Shown: positions 57,931 to 64,000 of the stretch, in pieces | How positions within the stretch are numbered: position 1 is the first letter of the stretch | How the letters are laid out: each line of letters starts with the position of its first letter | Origin: Ceratopteris richardii | Lineage: Eukaryota > Streptophyta > Polypodiopsida > Polypodiales > Pteridaceae | DNA: 64,000 bases | Direction: 5' to 3' | Assembly (NCBI GenBank): GCA_020310875.1 | Contig: CM035414.1 | Span: 197,985,641-198,049,640 of the forward strand | Made by a program: the position numbers and the translations under genes | The notes under the pieces: model-generated | Databases searched by the model: none | Told to the model about the DNA's origin: nothing | Seen by the model: only the letters and a program-made list of their open reading frames with translations

Positions 57931-58703
57931 CTTTTTTTGAGTATTGATATCATTCATGTAGATGTGCTTTGCACGATTGTATTCTATCCCACACCTCAAA
58001 ATATGAGGTGCTGGAATGCTATTCAAACTACCCCTTCTTCATGACACATATTTGAAGTGGGGGGGTAGACAAAGTCTTCGGTGGAGAAGTTGTGGAAGAG
58101 GAACATCAACCGAATGATGTTACAAGTGGCCAACCATTGGTGCAATTATTCCAAGCCTATTTGCTTGATCATTTATCCTAAGGATCGTATGTACATTCAT
58201 GTATTAACACATGGATGATCTCTTGTAAGATTGATTTTTTACTACTGGTAAAAGTGCACATATGGAATCACTTCAATTGGAAGATTTTAGGAGAATCATT
58301 TCCCAAATTATTGATGAGTTAGATGGAGATTGAATATTCTGAATTCTAGAGATACTTTTGGTAGACATCTGAATTCCAAAATTGATTACGAGCTCCAACT
58401 TTGGCTATAAAAGAGGACTTCAAAAGTTGCATTGTAGAAGTCCAAATTGAGCACATATTCAGAGGGATTTAATTTTGATATTGAGGTCACACCATATCTC
58501 TATCATTTCCCTCAAATTGTGCAATCATTCATTACCAATGTCAATGTAACCTATCCACATCAATACATACAATTTTCTCATATCTCATATCTTCTACTTT
58601 GTCACGTACCACTCAAAATAGTGAACTTCTCTCACTTGTTTCTTAGATTATAATTAATCATTTGATGTGATTTAAGTTGATATACTTGATGGACTCTCTA
58701 TTT
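57931..58703. other. Unassigned stretch upstream of copia I
   Basis: No supported gene; may contain CACTA remnants to about 58190. Confidence 0.4.
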
Positions 58704-59186
58704 TGTTGGTATAAAGTTTCATAATTATTATCTCAGCCAATCTTGAGTTATGAGCTAAGTAGTGTTCACTAATCTACATATTACTAGTATCGAAAAATGT
58801 CGAGATTTACCTCTAACTATCGAAGCATCATTCCCTGAGCATGATCCCTTACTTCAAGTCACACTACTTGCAAACATTAGCTATCGAAGTTAGTCAGATA
58901 TGCCAAAAAGTACCTTATTCAATTGTTAGCAGAGAGGGAGTACTATTCATTTCTTTGAGCAAGTGTAGTGACCAAAACAACAAGTTTTGGTTCATAGTTG
59001 AAACTCCCACTCATCTCTTTTGATCCAATGATTTGAGGATCATATTTCAAAGTAATCGGGTGGTTATTTGTGCTTACTCGAAATCTCAAGAGATCAACTG
59101 TGCACTCAACTCAGTTTTGGCTGATGTGGTGTAGGAATTTGCAACATCGTCTCATCTCTAGAAGGTGTCTACCATCTCCTCCAACA
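58704..59186 (+). repeat. Probable 5' LTR of copia I (483 bp)
   Basis: Bounded by TGTTGG at 58704 and CCAACA at 59186, next to the primer site. The left edge is a guess from the terminal motif; the partner LTR is not in the window. It does not obviously resemble the LTRs of A or B. Confidence 0.5.
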
Positions 59187-59187
59187 G

Positions 59188-59199
59188 GGGTATCAGAGC
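59188..59199 (+). promoter_or_regulatory. Primer-binding site of copia I
   Basis: GGGTATCAGAGC, one base from TGGTATCAGAGC. Confidence 0.8.
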
Positions 59200-59213
59200 A
59201 ACATAAAGGTAAA

Positions 59214-60200
59214 ATGGGAGATGGATTTCCATCATTCATTGACAAATTGGATAGGGGAGACTATCTAGCTTGGTGCCTAAGGATGAAGGCTTACCTCCAA
59301 GGAAAAAGCATGTATGGATACATATCTAGAGATGAAGAAATTCCAACTCTTAGAAGCAAACATCAACCTACAAGAGAAGAGAAAGAGAGACTAGCTGCAT
59401 GGTGTGCAAAGGATGCTCTAGGGAGGTCTTATATACTCAGATCAATATCTAATTTCATGTTACCTCATATTAGGAATCGCAAGACTTCCGAAGATACTTG
59501 GGAAGTACTATCTTCATACTTCTCATCAAGTACAAGGGCTAGGAAGAGCCATCTTTGGATGGAGTTCACAATCTTTGGATGTAGCTGATCAACAAGGGAG
59601 TATTGGAGAAGAAATAGAAGAGGGGTAGATAGTAAGGCATATCATAAATTGCATCAAGGCTGATTACAAATGGCAGTCCTTTACCAGTGTAATGGACCTA
59701 TATATGGACATGTAGATACCTCACCTGAATACATTCATGGGGCAACTCTTCACACATGAGACAAAGCTCAACAAGAAAGGAGATACTTTTGGGGGTAATC
59801 AATCTTTTTCCCTTTACATTGATAAAAATAAGAGTAAAGATAAAGGCACAAGTAAGAAGAATGAAGAAGAGGCAAGTATCTCTCAAGCGAACTTCATAGG
59901 TAGAGGAAGAGGTACTAGAGGAAGGGGCGGAGAAGCAAAATAGGACAGGGGGAGATCATACAACTCTTCACCTTGAAACATTTTTGGCTTGAAAAATCAT
60001 GACCATGGATGAGCGCTTGAGAAACATAAACAATCAGAGAGGAAAAGACTTCCATAGAGGAGGCTATGGACAATCAAGAGGCAAGTACAATAATAGAGGA
60101 AACAACTACCATCACAATTACAACCAAGGATACAACAACTATCAAGGAGGCTTCAGAGGAAGAAGATACTATCACAACTATAGAGATGATCAAGAGGTTT
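59214..60200 (+). pseudogene. Copia I gag
   Basis: Starts MGDGFPSFIDKLDRGDY, as in B, with WCAKDALGRSYILRSIS. The frame breaks near 59570. Then come QLFTHETKLNKKGDTF and RGRGTRGRGG, and a Gly/Asn/Tyr-rich tail (GGYGQSRGKYNNRGNN) from 60005. The zinc knuckle has lost its Cys residues. Confidence 0.82.
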
Positions 60201-60480
60201 CTCCATTACTCATGAATATGACAACCAATCAAGGTAAAGATGATGATTATCTATTCTATATTGATTCTGGTTGTTTGAATCATGTAGCAGAAAATGTAGC
60301 ATTTTTCTGATCTTAAAGAGCCCAAAGGAAAGCATGGAGTCTAGACAGGTGATGAGACTAGGTACTCTATAAAAAAGGTCAGAAATGTTAAAGCATTTGA
60401 TGGTATCATGAATCATTTAAGTAGGGTATTGTGTATGCCAATAATAACCAAAAACCTAATTAGCGTTGGATAGATTGTTG
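60201..60480 (+). pseudogene. Copia I protease
   Basis: YLFYIDSGCLNHVAENVAFF keeps the catalytic DSG motif; a TGA follows at once and the rest is broken. This is the segment missing in copia A. Confidence 0.75.
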
Positions 60481-60521
60481 AGAAGGGTTTAGAGGTTAGA
60501 TTCACAAGGCATGGAGCATAT

Positions 60522-61500
60522 ATGGAGGACCTTTTGCAAGGCTTTAAGAGGATTGCAAAATGTGAGAAATCTGGTAGAGTTTTTATATTTGATGTTGAAG
60601 ATACTAGGAATAATGCTCTCTTCAACTACAAAGAACAAACTTTATCTGAATTGGAGATATGGCATAAGAGACTAGATCATATAGGTGAAAGGAGATTGAA
60701 GCAAATATGAAGGGATCAGAGTGTGCTTGGCATTCCAAATGTGTCCAAGAAAAACATGATTTACAAATGTGGAGCACGCCAATTTGGCAAATCACATAGG
60801 CAACCATTCAACAAAAGAGGATACATGTATGAAGACTACTTGGAGCTTGTGCACATAGATGTGTGGGTTCCTTGAAGACAACCATTATTCTCACGGTCCA
60901 AGTATTATGTTTCATTGATAGACGACTATAGTAGATGGACAATATTTTACTTTATGAAGCATAAAGATGAAGTCTTCACTTGTTTCAAGAAGTATTTGGC
61001 ATTTGTTGAGAATCGAATAGGTAGAAGCTTGGAGAGGCTCAGATCTAATGGAGGTGATGAGTATTTCTCACATGATTTTGACTTCTTCTTATAGAACATA
61101 CGCATAAAGAGAGAGATTACAACAAGATACACTCCTTAACAGAATGGAGTTGTAGAGAGAAGAAATAGAATAATAGTAGAGGCTAAAAGATTGATGTTGA
61201 ATGAAAAAAAAACTCCCAAATTACTTTTGGGAAGAGGTTTTTTCCACAGCCACTTGCCTAATCAATAGGCTTCCATCCATCTCTTTGGATGGAATGACCC
61301 CTTATGAGGTATGGAATGGTAGCAAATCTGCTTTGGATCATTGTAAGATCTTTGGGTGCATTTCTTATGCACACATACCCTTAGAGAAATCTTGATCCAA
61401 AAGTTGAAAGATGCATCTTCATTGGCTATAAACAAAATTATAATCCCAGGAACAAACAAATTATAGTTAGTAGGGATGTGGTATTTGATGAAAATAACTC
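60522..61500 (+). pseudogene. Copia I integrase
   Basis: GAG-pre-integrase LEIWHKRLDHIGERRLKQI, then LVHIDVWV with the first Asp. The second catalytic Asp is replaced: RSNGGDEYFS for RSDGGGEYFS. QNGVVERRN with the Glu remains. The C-terminal block LPNYFWEEVFSTATCLINR lies at 61205-61395. Stops at several points. Confidence 0.82.
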
Positions 61501-61579
61501 TTGCTTTAAGGATGATTATAGGAAAGTAAAGCTACCCTATGATTTGGAAAATGATTTTCCAAATCTCACCAAAGAAGAA

Positions 61580-62127
61580 TCACATACATGAGAGGATGTC
61601 AACTCAAAAGTAGAGAAGCTATGGAGAAAGAAATTGAATCACTTCAAGAGAATAGCACTTGGGATTTGGTTCCCAAAAAACCATTCATGAAGGTAAAAGA
61701 ATCCAAGTGGATCTACAAAGTGAAAAAGAAATAAAATAGGACAATCAACAATTATAAAGCAAAGCTACTAGCAAAGGGCTTTGCTCAAACCCATGGAGTA
61801 GATTATGAGGAGACCTTCTCACCTGTGGCCAAGATGCCAACTACCAGAGTTTTTGTAAGTATTGCTACTTCAAAGAATTGGAATTTGTACCAATTAAATG
61901 TTAAAAATGCATTCCATTATGGATGGATCATAGAAGAACTCTACATGGCTCAACCACGAGGATATGATGCAAAGTTGGTTTAAAGCAAGCTCCTAGAGCT
62001 TGGTACCATAGGCATTTCACATACTTGCAAGACCAAGGTTTTGTTGTAAGCAAGGTAGATTCTTCATTGTTCATTAAGACGACTAATTCAGAAGTTATTT
62101 ATCTATGTGTTCATATGGAGGATATCA
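61580..62127 (+). pseudogene. Copia I reverse transcriptase, truncated
   Basis: NSTWDLVPKKPFMK, YEETFSPVAKMPT, then LYQLNVKNAF with Asp changed to Asn. About 20 residues before KQAPRAW are deleted. The text ends EVIYLCVHMEDI, the position of YVDDI, where CACTA F begins. Confidence 0.82.
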
Positions 62128-62440
62128 CACTACAACAGATCGATGGTATACAGAGATTTTTACCGAGGAAAATGAACGCGGCTTTATTTGCTGCGACGCC
62201 GGTATAAAAGTCGGTGTGTGCGTCGGTACCAAAGCCTCAGTATACGTGTCGGTATATGCGTCGGTATAAGCGTCGGTATATGCGTCGGTATAAGCGTCGG
62301 TATATGCGTCCGTAATACCGACTCTCATACTGAGGCTTCTGCTGGAGGTACTGTCGCCTATACCGTCGCCTACTGGGTGTACCGACGGTTATTCCGATGA
62401 CACTACTGGAAGTACCGTCGGGTATACCCTTGACCATACT
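62128..62440. repeat. CACTA F terminal and subterminal repeats
   Basis: Terminal CACTACAACA, then at 62212-62310 head-to-tail units of GTCGGTATATGC/GTCGGTATAAGC (12 bases), and inverted CCGACGGTA units near 62380. Likely transposase binding sites. Confidence 0.85.
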
Positions 62441-64000
62441 TGCAAAATTTTTTTTGGGCAGAATGTTTTGTGTTTTGCTATAGCAACATTACCATGATGT
62501 TGCTTAACAAAAGACAATACAGTCTGCCCAAAAAAACCGAGTACATGTGATGTGTACTCTAATGACAACCAAAATATGATTTCATGAAATAGAGTGTTAT
62601 CGGACACAAAATAGATCATCAGAATGAAGAATGAACCATGTATAAAAAAACTTATATATTTCAATAATGAACACGTACAAGAGTGGTGCAAACCACTGTC
62701 ATATATGACGCTTTTACAAAATGTGGCAAAGCAATGTATTGGCATATGAAAATCAAATACAAAATATTGGTCTTCCGCTGCCATACACATGCAAAGAAGG
62801 TTCCATATCAACAGTCCTGCAACAAAGAACATTAATTGAATGAGATAAATTCACATGAAAATTACAAACAATAAGTAAAAACCAAGTTTATAAATTAATT
62901 ACCTCATCGCAAATGCTCCCATGAAACTACCGCACCGCGTCCCTCCAAGTCCTGCAATAGTGCAGTGAACCCATGACTATATCCGTAAGACTCCTCTGTT
63001 CGTGTTGGAGGACGACCCATTGCCAGCTCCTGAAACAAATATAAAAAGATTAGAGAAACATATATGAGAAATCTAACACACATAAAGTCAATAAATGAAA
63101 TGGTACTTACAAACTCATGATGCATCGTGTCATATCTGCCGCTGCCCAAATGTGATGGTCCAATCGTGTCTAGACGTGTGGCTGCGGCATTTCGCTGCTG
63201 GTGATATCAATCAGGAGTCTGCTGCTGCTCATCCCGAATCATGTCCCACTCCTCAGCATCTAACTATACAGGCTTTGCTAATCCTTCTCTGAATGCATCA
63301 CGAGCCTCGGATCGTGGATGCAACATGACCTCACGTGCAGTGTGCAGAATCCACTCTGAACTGACAATCAATTGTCCATCGGCTGGTCGGAACTCCTGGT
63401 AAATCGTCTGTGTGATATAATTCTTCCGATCTTTATCCTGTTCACTCCATTTCAGCATGATGGAGTGTCCAAACTGGATGGAGCAAAGCTGTCATATGCG
63501 TGCACGCATTGCTTTGCCAGCCGCATCCATCACCGGACCTCCATCTCGGTATTTTACACCTTGGAGTCATCATGGTCATGAGCACCCCAAGGTGTACGTG
63601 GTGTACTGCGTGGTGTACTGCGTGGCGTACCTACATCTAAGGTACTCGTCCTAGGAGTAGAAGCGGGCAACACAATGTCCGTCGCACTGCCTCCACAACA
63701 ACTGCCTCCTCTGCCTCTAGACCTACCTGTAGATCCACTCCTAGAATCTCCTGCTCCAGAGCGTGACCTCGATCTACATGACGGGCCAGACCCTGTATCG
63801 CCCTGAGGTGTCGAATGCACACGTCTACTAGTAGACCCAATAGGAGATGGCTGCAAAGATGGTCGTGGTGGAGTCACAAAGCTAGGATACATATCTCCTA
63901 CGGGAGTAGCACCACCCGCAGGAGTGACACCGGCGGGAGTGACACCGGCGCGAGTGACACCGGCGCGAGTGAGGCCAGCGGGAGTGAGGCCGCCAGGAGT
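62440..64000 (-). pseudogene. CACTA F second gene (TNP1/Transposase_24-like), partial
   Basis: From right to left: Thr/Pro repeat (GVTPAGVTP type, 63900-64000), Ser/Arg-rich stretch (SRSRSGAGDSRSGSTGRSRG), TPRSTPRTPWGAHDHDD, then the block YITQTIYQEFRPADGQL, ISSEWILHTAREV-like (VSSEWILHTAREVM), FREGLAKPV, an RDEQQQTPD exon, and an exon at complement 62903-63030 (ELAMGRPPTRTEESYG) with AG/GT edges. The last exon enters the FCIW-type repeats. One stop is visible in the RDEQQQ exon. Exon limits are approximate. Confidence 0.65.

Larger units (their letters stand above)
58704..62127 (+). mobile_element. Ty1/copia retrotransposon I, cut by CACTA F
   Basis: Plus-strand member of the A/B copia family by gag and pol similarity. 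It has a probable 5' LTR, primer site, gag, protease, integrase and the first half of reverse transcriptase. CACTA F replaces the continuation at 62128. Many stops and substitutions; catalytic Asp residues in integrase and RT have turned to Asn. Confidence 0.85.
62128..64000 (-). mobile_element. CACTA (En/Spm) DNA transposon F, 3' part
   Basis: Starts with the terminal repeat CACTACAACA (62128-62137) preceded by TCA. Subterminal GTCGGTAT units follow to about 62440. It then holds the 3' exons and middle of the second CACTA gene on the minus strand, nearly the same as E from 63275 on. The element continues beyond the window. Its better preserved terminal repeat suggests it is younger than copia I. 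Confidence 0.88.

Overview
The window is nuclear DNA of a land plant. Intact host genes were not found. The reasons for calling it a plant are the element families present: Tnt1-like Ty1/copia elements primed from initiator tRNA-Met, a CACTA element with TNP2 and DUF4216 regions, an L1-type LINE with a zf-RVT end, and relics of a plant-type LRAT/NC-domain gene. Nothing in the sequence identifies the species. The AT-rich, nested, moderately decayed elements fit a large repeat-rich genome.

Layout. 1-5151 is a young minus-strand copia element (A) whose protease region is deleted, inserted into a CACTA end fragment (5152-6092). A rotten plus-strand copia follows (6120-7330), then about 0.9 kb of unrecognised DNA. 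8230-14542 is a nearly complete minus-strand copia (B) of the same family as A. 14617-29169 is a second copia family (C), split by a Ty3/gypsy element (D, 18244-about 26727). 29170-about 33455 is a decayed second gypsy (G). It abuts abruptly a CACTA element (E, to 41647) with TNP2 transposase, a second gene, and a 4 kb tract of AT-rich tandem repeats and GT microsatellite. 41648-45055 holds a (TA)57 tract, a possible gag relic and another CACTA end.

45056-51540 is the only host-gene-like part: three exon-2 copies and four exon-1 copies of an LRAT/NC-domain gene, all broken. One exon-2 copy is interrupted by a 559-bp TRIM element with a perfect target duplication. 52528-55622 is a 5'-truncated LINE whose frame is interrupted by only two TAG codons. 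55672-55699 is a run of 28 G. 56900-57900 is a rotten TNP2 gene. 58704-62127 is a third copia of the A/B family (I), cut inside its reverse-transcriptase active-site region by a CACTA element (F, 62128 to the window end) closely related to E.

The strongest leads are the LRAT pseudogene cluster, tRNA-like modules inside the LTRs of two unrelated retroelement families (the TRIM and copia C), the apparently shortened E transposase, and the E/G junction. No coding gene here looks fully functional; copia B and the LINE come closest.
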